Below are positions 1 through 8,113 of a stretch of 64,000 nucleotides of DNA, in pieces. Within the stretch, counting starts at the first letter, position 1. Each line of letters opens with the position of its first letter. Below the pieces are notes generated by a model. That model had not been told where the DNA came from. It did no database searches and saw only the letters and a program-made list of their open reading frames with translations. Made by a program: the position numbers and the translations under genes. This stretch comes from an uncultured Alphaproteobacteria bacterium (GTDB lineage Bacteria > Pseudomonadota > Alphaproteobacteria > HIMB59 > GCA-002718135): assembly GCA_902562275.1 (NCBI GenBank), contig CACESS010000002.1:1-64000 (forward strand). Reading direction: 5' to 3'.

Positions 1-483
1 AAAACTTGTTGGATGATCAAATATATCTGTATACTGAGTTTTTGGTTGATTTTCCCATATTAAATCAACAAAATTTTTATCTATTAGTTGGAGTTGAGAT
101 TTTGAATTCTCTAACATTTTAACCACTTTTTCAATTTCTATAATTGAATGAAGAGTTGGATCTAATGCAATTTTATATTCTTGTTCTAATAAAATTTTTT
201 CTAAATCTGTCCAAAAGCTATTTAAGTGTTTTGCCTGAATTTCTTTGGCATTAATTTGACTATTCGCTTGAAAAGTATATCGTCCATCAACATACAAGAA
301 GGCATCTGTTGGCGTTATAATTGCTCGTCCTGCTGAACCAGAAAAATTTGTTATAAAATTTAATCTTTCTGCATTTGGGGAAATATACTCATTTAAATAT
401 TCATCACTTCTATTAATGACAAAAATATCGATATTCTTTTCTTTTAATAGATTTTGTAATTTTTTTAGATTTGATTGATTCAT
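1..483 (-). CDS. pepP: Xaa-Pro aminopeptidase (aminopeptidase P), partial N-terminus
   Basis: This reading frame runs off the left edge, so only the first 161 codons are visible. It starts with ATG at 483-481 and overlaps the stop of the upstream dehydratase gene by one base (TAATG), which suggests translational coupling. Translated by hand, it begins MNQSNLKKLQNLLKEKN and carries the creatinase-type N-terminal signature around residues 41-70, with FSGSAGRA and VDGRYTFQA. That signature is typical of large bacterial and eukaryotic-type aminopeptidase P enzymes of peptidase family M24, which release N-terminal residues preceding proline. The metal-binding catalytic domain lies outside the window, so activity cannot be judged. 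The family call is fairly secure; the gene symbol is by analogy. Confidence 0.75.
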   Translation of the reverse strand, partial: MNQSNLKKLQNLLKEKNIDIFVINRSDEYLNEYISPNAERLNFITNFSGSAGRAIITPTDAFLYVDGRYTFQANSQINAKEIQAKHLNSFWTDLEKILLEQEYKIALDPTLHSIIEIEKVVKMLENSKSQLQLIDKNFVDLIWENQPKTQYTDIFDHPTSF

Positions 484-1448
484 TACAACTTATTAAATAA
501 ACTTAGATCTATATTACCACCAGAAATCATAACTATAATTTTTTTGTTTTTAACATCAATTTTATTATTTAATACTGCTGCAGCTGCAACTGCTCCTCCT
601 GGCTCCACAACTACTTTAAGTTGTTCAGCTAGCAAAATTATAGTTTTTGTTACTTCTTCATCAGAAACACTCAGTCCTCCTTCAAGATTATTTGAATTAA
701 TTTGAAAGGTTATATTTCCAGGTTGAGGTGCCAATAGTGCGTCACAAAAAGATTTAGCATTTTTTTTATTTTCAATAATTTTGCCAGCTTCTAGAGATCT
801 TTTTGTATCATCAAATTCATCAGGCTCTACAGAATATGTTTTAATATTTGGATAAATATGTTTTAGGTATGTTGATGTTCCTGCAATAAGACCTCCACCT
901 CCACAACAACATAAATACAGATCAGGTTCAATTGATTGCTCTTTCAAATCATTTACAATTTCGATAGCTGCAGTTCCCTGACCAGCAATTATATCTTTAT
1001 CATCATAGGGTTTAATTAGAGCTCTATTATCCTTTTTTTGAATTTCATTTCCTATCTCTTCTCTACTTTGAAAGTAATTGTCATATAATATTACTTCTGC
1101 TCCATATTTTTTTGTATTTTCAATTTTTATTTCAGGTGCAGTCTTAGGCATTATTATTTTTGCACTAATGGTATTAATCATGGATGCATAGGCAACAGCT
1201 TGTGCATGATTACCTGATGAATATGCTACTACACCTGAGGCTTTTACGGTTTCTATTAATTTTAAAATTTTATATGTAGCTCCACGTAGTTTAAATGATC
1301 CAGTATTTTGTAAATTTTCAAGTTTAAAATAAATTTCAGCTTCTAAAAGATTATTTATGTAATCATTAGTTACCAAAGGAGTTTTTATTACCTTATGGTT
1401 AATTAATTTATAAGCATTATCAACATTTAAATAGCTAAAATCAGACAT
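483..1448 (-). CDS. PLP-dependent threonine/serine dehydratase family protein
   Basis: The 321-aa protein is a fold-type II PLP enzyme. The Schiff-base lysine is K53 in the motif GSFKLRGA. The substrate-binding loop SSGNHAQ lies near residue 77, and the glycine-rich phosphate-binding loop (CGGGGLIAG) near 178. The family includes catabolic threonine ammonia-lyase, serine racemase and hydroxyectoine-pathway dehydratases; all convert or racemise small hydroxy amino acids in the cytosol. The length matches forms without a C-terminal ACT regulatory domain, which argues against the biosynthetic IlvA type. It is followed after a one-base overlap by an aminopeptidase P gene, so a role in amino-acid catabolism is a reasonable inference. 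Exact substrate cannot be assigned from sequence alone. Confidence 0.85.
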   Translation of the reverse strand: MSDFSYLNVDNAYKLINHKVIKTPLVTNDYINNLLEAEIYFKLENLQNTGSFKLRGATYKILKLIETVKASGVVAYSSGNHAQAVAYASMINTISAKIIMPKTAPEIKIENTKKYGAEVILYDNYFQSREEIGNEIQKKDNRALIKPYDDKDIIAGQGTAAIEIVNDLKEQSIEPDLYLCCCGGGGLIAGTSTYLKHIYPNIKTYSVEPDEFDDTKRSLEAGKIIENKKNAKSFCDALLAPQPGNITFQINSNNLEGGLSVSDEEVTKTIILLAEQLKVVVEPGGAVAAAAVLNNKIDVKNKKIIVMISGGNIDLSLFNKL

Positions 1449-1497
1449 AATTTTAAAGTTTTACATCGTTTTAATGGAATAAAGTAAAAAAAAATAT

Positions 1498-1782
1498 ATG
1501 TATATTATCATGGAACAGAACAAAGTAATTTCGCCTTGCATTAGCGTATGTAAAACTGACCCAATCTCAGGTTATTGCTATGGTTGTGGAAGAACCAATG
1601 AAGAGAAAGATATTTGGAAAGATGAAAATACATCAAACGAATGGAAACAAAACAATTTATCTGAACTAAAATCTAGATTGTCAGATTGGCAGTTAAAGGC
1701 ATTTGAAGAATCGTATAAATCTAAAGTTGAAACAGGTTTATCCCTTATTAAGAAAAAATTAGCAGAAAATCGTAAAAATTGA
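1498..1782 (+). CDS. DUF1289 family small cysteine-rich protein
   Basis: A 94-aa protein whose N-terminal part carries the DUF1289 pattern SPCISVC...GYCYGCGRT followed by an acidic and tryptophan-containing segment. Four conserved cysteines suggest metal binding, but no function is established for the family. Two possible ATG starts exist, at 1498 and 1510; neither has a clear Shine-Dalgarno sequence, and family members usually begin just before the SPC motif, so the second may be used. The C-terminal 40 residues are lysine-rich and not conserved in the family. The stop overlaps the TTG start of the next gene, which points to a two-gene operon transcribed away from the dehydratase gene. Confidence 0.8.
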   Translation: MYIIMEQNKVISPCISVCKTDPISGYCYGCGRTNEEKDIWKDENTSNEWKQNNLSELKSRLSDWQLKAFEESYKSKVETGLSLIKKKLAENRKN

Positions 1783-2345
1783 AAAATTTAACAATTTTTG
1801 TTTTTATTTTATTTTTTTCATTCAATGTTCAATCCCAGAATAAAATGATACTTGATAACTTAAAAACACCTGGAATTTCTTCTCAAGGTCAAAATTGGGC
1901 TTTTTTTACCGATGGAGTAATGGGTGGATTATCTCAAGGTAAAGCAATCATATCAAAAGTTAATGATGTTAATTGTTATCATATGATAGGAGATGTCACG
2001 ACTGAAAATAACGGTGGCTTTATACAAATAAGAAATCAATTAAAACCTTCAATATCAACAGAAGAGTTTGAAGGTGTTTATTTTAAAGTGTTTGGTAATA
2101 ATGAAGAGTATTCAATTCATGTAAGAACTGCTCTAACGATGGCTCCATGGCAATATTATAAATATAGTTTTAAAACTAATTCTGAGTGGACAGTAATAAA
2201 AGCACCATTTAGTGAATTTAAAAAATCAAATGCTTATCAACCTAAAAAATTAGTTGGTCAGAATATAAAAACATTAGGGCTGGTTGCTGGATTTAAAGAT
2301 TTTCAAGCAGATATTTGCTTATCAGAAATTGGCTTTTATCAATAA
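1779..2345 (+). CDS. CIA30-like exported protein
   Basis: A 188-aa protein that starts with TTG inside a TTGA overlap with the DUF1289 stop. Residues 1-19 form a signal peptide (KN, a hydrophobic stretch, then a polar region near VQSQN), so the mature protein is probably periplasmic. The body matches the CIA30 fold, a carbohydrate-binding-like jelly roll named after the mitochondrial complex I intermediate-associated protein 30. The signature is WAFFTDGVMGGLSQG near residues 37-51 and NGGFIQIRN near 79. Bacterial members are exported and of unknown role. The end overlaps the convergent truA stop by 7 bp, so there is no room for a terminator between them. Confidence 0.75.
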   Translation: MKNLTIFVFILFFSFNVQSQNKMILDNLKTPGISSQGQNWAFFTDGVMGGLSQGKAIISKVNDVNCYHMIGDVTTENNGGFIQIRNQLKPSISTEEFEGVYFKVFGNNEEYSIHVRTALTMAPWQYYKYSFKTNSEWTVIKAPFSEFKKSNAYQPKKLVGQNIKTLGLVAGFKDFQADICLSEIGFYQ

Positions 2346-3073
2346 TCTATTTTCAATAAATATAATCCTTCAGGTGGTGCAGTAACTCCAGCAAATTCTC
2401 TTTTTTTGGATTGAATAATTTCTGAAATAGATTTTTCTATTTTATTTAAACCTATGTCGACTAGTGTGCCGACCATGATTCTAACTTGAGAATGTAAAAA
2501 GGATTTAGCTGATATTAAAAAATTTATTTCATCATGATTAAAATTTATATCCAGTGAATTAATAGATTTAATTGGTGATTTCGATTGGCAATTTATTGAC
2601 CTAAAAGCAGACAAATCAAATTTGCCTATAAATTGTTGTGATTGTTTTATCATTTTTTCAGTATCTATTTTTTTATGTACGCACCAAACTTTGTTTTGCT
2701 CTAACGTAATAGGTGATCTTCTATTTAAGATCTTGTATTCGTACCATCTCAATTTTGCTGAGAATCTAGAATTAAAATCTTTATCTACTTCTTCAGCATG
2801 TAAAATAGATATAGGTTGGGGTCTTAGATAATGATTAATTCCATCTCTAATAGTATCAGTATCAAAATGTTGCTCTAATTCAAAATTAGCTACTTGTCCT
2901 CTAGCATGAACACCCGCATCTGTTCGACCAGCTCCAAAAAGTGTTATTTTTTGTTTTGATAGTTTTTCTATAGCCTCTTCAACTAATTGCTGAACAGAAG
3001 GACCATTTTCTTGACGTTGCCAACCTACATAATTAGTACCATCATATTCTAATGTAATCTTATAGTTAGGCAT
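2339..3073 (-). CDS. truA: tRNA pseudouridine(38-40) synthase
   Basis: The 244-aa protein isomerises uridines 38, 39 and 40 of the tRNA anticodon stem to pseudouridine. The N-terminus has LEYDGTNYVGWQRQ, and the catalytic aspartate is D52 in GAGRTDAGVHA, the family hallmark. The length is normal for bacterial TruA. Its start lies inside the last codons of fmt (8-bp overlap), and it is the last gene of a minus-strand block in which fmt, def and recR precede it. The fmt-def-truA grouping is common in alphaproteobacteria and joins initiator-tRNA formylation, nascent-chain deformylation and tRNA modification. Nothing is missing or unusual. Confidence 0.97.
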   Translation of the reverse strand: MPNYKITLEYDGTNYVGWQRQENGPSVQQLVEEAIEKLSKQKITLFGAGRTDAGVHARGQVANFELEQHFDTDTIRDGINHYLRPQPISILHAEEVDKDFNSRFSAKLRWYEYKILNRRSPITLEQNKVWCVHKKIDTEKMIKQSQQFIGKFDLSAFRSINCQSKSPIKSINSLDINFNHDEINFLISAKSFLHSQVRIMVGTLVDIGLNKIEKSISEIIQSKKREFAGVTAPPEGLYLLKIDY

Positions 3074-3989
3074 TAATTACTTCATTAACCTTAAAACTAT
3101 ATCCTCGAAGAAAATCATCTTTAGAAATAGCATTTTTGCCTTCTCTTTGTAAAATTAGTGGCTCAATACTTCCATCTTTACAACCAATATCAAAGGTCTC
3201 GTTAAGAATTGTCGATGCATTACCAATAGAATTTGATTTTCTTGCTTTAATGATCTTAATTCTTTCATTTTGTATAGTAAACCAAGCACCAGGTTTAGGA
3301 GAATGTGCTCTTATAAGATTTAAAACTTCATTTACAGATTTATAGAAATTAATTTTTCTGTTTAGTGAAGAAATTTTATTTGCATATGTTGCATTATTAT
3401 CATCCTGATCTGAATAAGAAATTTTTTTATCAAATATAAGAGGAATAGTTTCCACTAATAATTTTATTCCAACGTCTGTTAATTTTTGACTTAATTCATT
3501 TTTATTACAACTGTCTTCTATATCTACTCTTTTTTGATTAATAATTGGTCCAGCATCTAATTTTTCGATTAGCTGTATTATTGATATACCTGTCTCTTTA
3601 TCTCCATTCATTAAAGAATGCTCTATTGGTGCTGCACCCCTCCATCTAGGCAACAAAGAGACATGAATATTGATACAACCAAATGGTGGTAAATCTAAAA
3701 TATCTTTTGGTAATATCTTACCGTATGCTATAACAATAATTAAATCTGGATCTAATTTTTTCACTGTCTCAATAGTATCTTTATCAAACATATTTGGACA
3801 AAAAACTTCAATGTTATTTTTATTTGCAAGTTGATGGACTTCGGATTCAATTATTTTCATTCCTCTAGATTTCTTTTTTGGGGGTTGTGAAAATACTGCA
3901 GAAATTATGAAATTGCTTTTAATTAAAGCCTCAAGATAGTCAGAAGCTATTTTAGGCGAACCCATGAAAATTATTTTTTTATTATTCAT
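3066..3989 (-). CDS. fmt: Methionyl-tRNA formyltransferase
   Basis: The 307-aa enzyme transfers a formyl group from 10-formyl-THF to Met-tRNA(fMet), marking it for initiation. It shows the hydrolase/transferase core with AYGKILP near residue 88 and the catalytic motif NIHVSLLPRWRGAAPI, with H109 as the expected catalytic histidine. The C-terminal OB-like domain begins around residue 205 (INFYKSVNEVLNLIRAHSPKPGAWF). Length is typical. The start codon overlaps the last base of the def stop, and the end overlaps truA, so all three are probably cotranslated from one mRNA. Confidence 0.97.
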   Translation of the reverse strand: MNNKKIIFMGSPKIASDYLEALIKSNFIISAVFSQPPKKKSRGMKIIESEVHQLANKNNIEVFCPNMFDKDTIETVKKLDPDLIIVIAYGKILPKDILDLPPFGCINIHVSLLPRWRGAAPIEHSLMNGDKETGISIIQLIEKLDAGPIINQKRVDIEDSCNKNELSQKLTDVGIKLLVETIPLIFDKKISYSDQDDNNATYANKISSLNRKINFYKSVNEVLNLIRAHSPKPGAWFTIQNERIKIIKARKSNSIGNASTILNETFDIGCKDGSIEPLILQREGKNAISKDDFLRGYSFKVNEVINA

Positions 3990-4498
3990 TATTTTTTGTT
4001 TTTTAAAAATTTTTGTACTTTTTTGATCATTATATTCCTTTTTAATGAAGAAAGATAATCTACAAATAACTTTCCAGAAAGATGATCAATTTCATGTTGT
4101 AAAATTCTTGATTCCACTCCACTCACTTCTTTTGTTATGTGTTTGTTATTTTCATCTAAGTATTCGACTACTATATTTTGAGGTCTCTCAATTTCTGCAA
4201 ATTGTTCAGGAAGAGATAAACAACCCTCTTCCATAACAATTTTTTCTTGAGAGTATGAAACGATATTTGGATTAAATAATGTATATTGTGTTTCTTTTTT
4301 AATCTCTTGATCTACAAAAAATATAGTCACAATTTGTTTTAGAATTCCAATTTGATTTGCTGCTAAACCTACACCTGGTGCTTTGATCATTATTTGCATC
4401 ATTTTTTTGGCAATTTCTTTTTCCTTAACTCCAACAGACTGAATTTTATCTGCTTTTTGGCGTAATAGTGGATTTGGTACGTAAAGTAATTTATCCAT
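3989..4498 (-). CDS. def: Peptide deformylase
   Basis: The 169-aa metalloenzyme removes the N-formyl group from nascent proteins. All three family motifs are present: GVGLAANQIG (residues 42-51), EGCLSLP (91-97, metal ligand C93) and QHEIDHLSG (134-142, ligands H135 and H139 with catalytic E136). The arrangement is that of type I iron/zinc deformylases. It follows recR after 6 bp and its stop overlaps the fmt start, so initiator-tRNA formylation and deformylation are coexpressed. Confidence 0.97.
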   Translation of the reverse strand: MDKLLYVPNPLLRQKADKIQSVGVKEKEIAKKMMQIMIKAPGVGLAANQIGILKQIVTIFFVDQEIKKETQYTLFNPNIVSYSQEKIVMEEGCLSLPEQFAEIERPQNIVVEYLDENNKHITKEVSGVESRILQHEIDHLSGKLFVDYLSSLKRNIMIKKVQKFLKNKK

Positions 4499-4504
4499 TT
4501 TTAT

Positions 4505-5104
4505 TTATGTAATTTTTTTTCTAGATTGGAATGCTGTATTTAATGTGTTTTCATCTAAGTAGTGTACTTCTCCACCCATAGGGATTCCTTGTGCAAGTCT
4601 TGTTACATTTAAATCTTTAAATTTTTCCAGCTTATCTGCAATAACAAAAGATGTTGTTTGTCCTTCCATAGTTGTACTTAAGGCAAGAATAATTTCTTTA
4701 ACATTGTTTGTTTCTATTCTCTTTAGTAGATTTTCTATTTTCAATTCATCAGTTCCTATACCTTGAATCGCTGATAATGAACCGCCTAAAACATTATAGA
4801 GGCCACGATAAAATCCTACTTTTTCTAATGTCCACAAATCTGACACATCCTCAACAATACAAATTGTTGCTTTATCCCTTTTATGATTTGCACAAATATT
4901 GCATGGATTTACCATGTCTATATTTCCACATTCTGAACACTCAATAATTTTATTATAAGATATGTTTAAACTCTCAATTAAAGGAGATAAATTTTTATCT
5001 TTATTTTTTAATAAAAAAAGAGCAATTCTTTGCGCCGACCTTCTTCCTAATCCTGGAAGTTTTGAAATATCGTTTATTAATTTATCTATTGGGGATTGCT
5101 CCAT
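4505..5104 (-). CDS. recR: Recombination protein RecR
   Basis: A 199-aa RecF-pathway recombination mediator. It has an N-terminal helix-hairpin-helix (KLPGLGRRSAQRIA), a four-cysteine zinc finger (C56, C59, C68, C71) and a Toprim domain starting at CIVEDVSDLWTLE, with acidic residue E85. RecR works with RecO to load RecA on gapped DNA. The length and domain order are standard. It lies 2 bp after the ybaB/ebfC homologue and downstream of dnaX, the conserved dnaX-ybaB-recR order seen across many bacteria. Confidence 0.97.
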   Translation of the reverse strand: MEQSPIDKLINDISKLPGLGRRSAQRIALFLLKNKDKNLSPLIESLNISYNKIIECSECGNIDMVNPCNICANHKRDKATICIVEDVSDLWTLEKVGFYRGLYNVLGGSLSAIQGIGTDELKIENLLKRIETNNVKEIILALSTTMEGQTTSFVIADKLEKFKDLNVTRLAQGIPMGGEVHYLDENTLNTAFQSRKKIT

Positions 5105-5106
5105 TT

Positions 5107-5430
5107 TTAAAAAGGAAGTTTCATTCCTGGAGGTAATGGTAAGCCACCTGTAAGATTTTTCATTTCTTCTTGGGCTGCGGCTTCTCCTTTTTCTTTAGCA
5201 TCATTTATTGCAGCGACGATCAGATCTTCAAGTATTTCTTTCTCCTCTTGTTTAATCAAGCTATCATCAATTGTAATTCTTTTAAATATACCTTTTGCTG
5301 TAGCTGTTACTTTAATAAGACCTCCTCCAGAAGTACCCTCAACTTCAATATCATTTAATTTATTCTGTGCTTCAGCCATTTTTTTTTGCAACTGTTGAGC
5401 TTGCTTCATCATATTACCTAGATTAACCAT
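5107..5430 (-). CDS. ebfC: YbaB/EbfC family nucleoid-associated protein
   Basis: The 107-aa protein has the family pattern: MVNLGNMMKQAQQLQKKM at the N-terminus, the conserved VEGTSGGGLIKVTATAKG strand region and a C-terminus rich in proline and glycine. Members dimerise and bind DNA with little sequence specificity. The start overlaps the final base of the dnaX stop, and recR follows after 2 bp. The grouping with dnaX and recR is the usual basis for naming it. The regulatory role is unknown here. Confidence 0.93.
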   Translation of the reverse strand: MVNLGNMMKQAQQLQKKMAEAQNKLNDIEVEGTSGGGLIKVTATAKGIFKRITIDDSLIKQEEKEILEDLIVAAINDAKEKGEAAAQEEMKNLTGGLPLPPGMKLPF

Positions 5431-7118
5431 TAATTCTCCTTTTTTATCTTTGTTTGATTTATATCTGCGTCATTATCATTTATTTCACCTAGTTCTGTAA
5501 TAGCGTGAATTTTACTTTCAGGAAATTCTTTTAATATTTTTTTTACTTCTGGATGATTTTTCATTATTTCAATTTCTTTTTGTTGGTTAATAATATCTTC
5601 ATCATTTAAACTTTTTCCTAGATTGCTTGATGATGAATGTATCTGCCATATTCTTCCTGTCCATTTTGATATTAATTTCGCAACAGTTCTATTAAAGCCA
5701 GTGTCATTAATTTTAGATGTGTTTAGGGTAACTTCTCCTTCTTTAAAAGAGACTAACTGCACATCATTGTATAACTTAGTGTGGAGTAATCCTTCTCTAT
5801 TTTTAAAAAACATATCGACAAAATGTCTGAAGTCTTGAATATGTTTTATATTTACATTTTCTTTTGGAGAAATTTCTTTTTTATTTTCATTAAAGTTTAG
5901 AATTTTGTTACTTTCATTAGTTTCATTTTGTAGTTCAAGATTTTTTTCTAAGGTTTCTTTTTTTACTACTTCTTTATCCATTTTTTTAATTAGATCTTCT
6001 GGACTAGGGCCATCATACAAATAAATAATTCTTAAAATAATCATTTCTCCATGTTGATATAAATGAGAACTATTTTGTAATTCTTGATAACCTTTGAATA
6101 AAATTTGCCAGATAATATTCAAATTATTTAATGTCATTTTTGAAGATAGGTCAGACCCCTTATTTCTTTCAAATTCTGGAATATAATTGTCATCTTTTAA
6201 ATCTGGTGCTATTTTTATTTGAACAAGGAAATGTACTACGTTTAAGAGTTCATCAAATATCATTGATATATCTGCCCCTAACTCGTACAACTCTTTATAC
6301 TTATTAATTGCACCAAGTGCATCTCCTTCTAAAATAATTTCAATTAAGTTAAATATTTTTTCTCTATCAGCCAATCCCAGCATGCTTATTACAGTTTGCG
6401 AGTCAACTTTTTCATTTGGACTAGTTATTGCTTGATCCAATAGGCTGAGACCATCTCTTACAGATCCATCTGCTGATCTAACAATTAAAGAGATAGCATC
6501 TAAGTCTATATCAATATTTTCTAGTTTAGAAATTTTTAATAAATGATCAGATAAAATTTTATTTTCTATTCTATGTAAATCAAATCTCTGACACCTTGAT
6601 AAAACAGTTATTGGTACTTTTTTAATTTCAGTTGTAGCAAAAATAAACTTAACATGTTCTGGTGGTTCTTCTAAAGTTTTAAGCAGAGCATTGAATGCAC
6701 TTTTTGAAAGCATATGAACTTCATCAATTATAAATATTTTATAATCTCCAATAACGGGTTTATATTTTACATTGTCTATTATCTCTCTAATGTCATCAAC
6801 TCCAGTATTCGATGCTGCATCAATCTCAATAACATCAAGATTACTGTCGGAAGTTGTTGATTTGCACGAATCACAATTTCCACATGGTTCACAATTTTTT
6901 TTATCTCTATTCTTACAATTAATACTCATCGCTATAAGTCTAGCAGTGGTAGTTTTTCCAACACCTCTGACACCTGTTAGAATATATGCGTGAGCTAGTC
7001 GGTCATTATTAATAGCATTTGATAGAATTTTTACTAATAATTCTTGACCAATTAAATCTTCAAATTTTTGTGGTCTGTATTTTCTAGCTAAAACTTTATA
7101 TATTTTTTCTTCTGTCAT
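5430..7118 (-). CDS. dnaX: DNA polymerase III subunits gamma/tau
   Basis: The clamp-loader ATPase, 562 aa from the chosen ATG at 7118-7116 (MTEEKIYKVLARKYRP, the classic DnaX start). A longer frame opens at 7151, but that region overlaps the SRP RNA, so the shorter start is preferred. Walker A is GVRGVGKT (residues 49-56). A zinc module (CEPCGNCDSC) follows, then the Walker B/DEVH segment and sensor-1 region ATTEIKKVPITVLSRCQRF. Residues after about 385 form the tau-specific tail that contacts polymerase and DnaB. At V385-K387 the mRNA reads GTA AAA AAA G, a possible -1 slippery site; a shifted ribosome would stop after seven more codons (near 5935). The gene heads a block with ebfC and recR. 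Confidence 0.96.
   Translation of the reverse strand: MTEEKIYKVLARKYRPQKFEDLIGQELLVKILSNAINNDRLAHAYILTGVRGVGKTTTARLIAMSINCKNRDKKNCEPCGNCDSCKSTTSDSNLDVIEIDAASNTGVDDIREIIDNVKYKPVIGDYKIFIIDEVHMLSKSAFNALLKTLEEPPEHVKFIFATTEIKKVPITVLSRCQRFDLHRIENKILSDHLLKISKLENIDIDLDAISLIVRSADGSVRDGLSLLDQAITSPNEKVDSQTVISMLGLADREKIFNLIEIILEGDALGAINKYKELYELGADISMIFDELLNVVHFLVQIKIAPDLKDDNYIPEFERNKGSDLSSKMTLNNLNIIWQILFKGYQELQNSSHLYQHGEMIILRIIYLYDGPSPEDLIKKMDKEVVKKETLEKNLELQNETNESNKILNFNENKKEISPKENVNIKHIQDFRHFVDMFFKNREGLLHTKLYNDVQLVSFKEGEVTLNTSKINDTGFNRTVAKLISKWTGRIWQIHSSSSNLGKSLNDEDIINQQKEIEIMKNHPEVKKILKEFPESKIHAITELGEINDNDADINQTKIKKEN
5935..5966 (-). promoter_or_regulatory. Candidate programmed -1 frameshift site in dnaX
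   Basis: On the coding strand the codons GTA AAA AAA GAA (5966-5955) contain a seven-A run at 5964-5958. A -1 slip leads to codons for RNLRKKS and then TGA at 5937-5935. The product would be about 394 aa, ending close to the expected end of domain III, where the E. coli gamma subunit also ends. The site is seen directly. Its use is inferred from the known gamma/tau frameshifting of dnaX in other bacteria. A-runs are common at this base composition, and I did not find a convincing stimulatory hairpin. Confidence 0.35.
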
Positions 7119-7128
7119 TATAATTAAT

Positions 7129-7216
7129 GGAAGGAGTTGAGACCCAAACAAGATTGTTACAGCTGCTTCTTTTCAGATCTGACTGGATTAGCAATTTATT
7201 TGCCCTCAATCCTCCC
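7129..7216 (-). ncRNA. ffs: Signal recognition particle RNA (4.5S, bacterial small type)
   Basis: Reading the minus strand from 7216, the RNA begins GGGAGGATTGAG and ends CTCAACTCCTTCC. These ends pair with one bulged base to form the closing stem. The centre holds the SRP domain IV signature, CAGTCAGATCTG followed by AAAAGAAGCAGC, which matches the conserved GGAA tetraloop-side and AGCAG asymmetric-loop region of 4.5S RNA. It binds Ffh for cotranslational membrane targeting. It lies 10 bp upstream of the dnaX ATG on the same strand, a position common in alphaproteobacteria. A TATATT -10 box sits at the right distance from the 5' end. Ends are accurate to a few bases. Confidence 0.85.
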
Positions 7217-7222
7217 TTTAGT

Positions 7223-7228
7223 AATATA
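7223..7228 (-). promoter_or_regulatory. -10 box of the SRP RNA promoter
   Basis: The minus strand reads TATATT at 7228-7223, placing the hexamer at -12 to -7 relative to the predicted RNA 5' end at 7216. No good -35 hexamer is visible 16-18 bp upstream, where the sequence is A/T-only. This promoter could also drive dnaX by read-through, since there is no terminator between the RNA and dnaX. Confidence 0.45.
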
Positions 7229-7270
7229 ACATTAATGTAAATAAAATATAAATAGACTTTTTAAAAAATC

Positions 7271-8113
7271 TTATTTTTTCCTGAATGAAGATTTCTCATA
7301 TACTCCAAGGATTTCTATCTTCTTACAAAAAAATTTCATCTCTTCTAATGCTAATTTTACAGATGTATTTTCAGGATGTCCCTCAAAATCTATATAAAAT
7401 TGTGCAACATCAAAACCCTGTGGGTGAATGTAACTCTCAAGCTTAGTTATATTAACACCATTACTAGCAAATCCACCAAGACATTTATATAAAACTGCTG
7501 GAATACTTCTAACTGTAAATACTAATGTTGTAAGGATATCCTTTGTTTCTGGATTTATATCTAATAAATTTTTTTGCATAACAAGAAACCGGGTTACATT
7601 ATTTTGGGTATCTTGGAAATTTTTTTCCAATATATCAAGATCATATATATTAGCTGCAAGTTCAGATGCGATAGCTCCATCTTCGATATTATTTAACTCT
7701 GAAATTAATTTAGCAGATCCTGCTGTATCAGCTTCAAGGATCATTTGCTTATCTAATTTTAAAATTTTGTTTCGACATTGAGCAATTCCCTGTTCATGAC
7801 TTCTTATTCTTTTAATATCTGAGATTTTCGCACCTCTAATTCCAAGTAAGTTATGATTTACTTCATGAAAATATTCATAAGTTATTTTTAAATCAGAGTC
7901 AGGTATCAATCTTTGAGTATCCGCTACTCTTCCTGCAAGAGAATTTTCTATTGGAACCATTGCTGCTTCAGATTTTCCTGATCTAACATGTTCAAACATA
8001 TCTTCAAAAGTTGCACACGATATACTTGCTGCGTTTGGAAAAATTTTTTTTCCAGCTTGTTCACTATAAGCACCATTTACACCTTGAAATGAAAAACTAT
8101 CAACTTTTATCAT
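7271..8113 (-). CDS. pheA: Prephenate dehydratase
   Basis: The 280-aa enzyme converts prephenate to phenylpyruvate in phenylalanine synthesis. The catalytic domain covers residues 1-190, with GVNGAYSEQAG at the start, the segment MVPIENSLAGRV near 58 and the TRFLVM motif near 176. A C-terminal ACT domain (about 195-275) carries GVNITKLESYIHPQGFDVAQFYIDFEGH, the phenylalanine-sensing region. It has no chorismate mutase domain, as is usual in alphaproteobacteria. The start overlaps the kdsB end by 14 bp, so the two are cotranscribed; the kdsB-pheA pairing is seen in many alphaproteobacteria. Confidence 0.96.
   Translation of the reverse strand: MIKVDSFSFQGVNGAYSEQAGKKIFPNAASISCATFEDMFEHVRSGKSEAAMVPIENSLAGRVADTQRLIPDSDLKITYEYFHEVNHNLLGIRGAKISDIKRIRSHEQGIAQCRNKILKLDKQMILEADTAGSAKLISELNNIEDGAIASELAANIYDLDILEKNFQDTQNNVTRFLVMQKNLLDINPETKDILTTLVFTVRSIPAVLYKCLGGFASNGVNITKLESYIHPQGFDVAQFYIDFEGHPENTSVKLALEEMKFFCKKIEILGVYEKSSFRKK

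Noticed and set aside
475-705. Plus-strand frame with a signal-peptide-like start near the dehydratase gene
   Set aside because: It is antisense to the conserved C-terminus of the dehydratase and crosses the coupled pepP start; its hydrophobicity comes from reversed codons.
7119-7151. Eleven-codon N-terminal extension of dnaX
   Set aside because: It overlaps the SRP RNA 3' stem, and family members begin at the MTEEK-type methionine.
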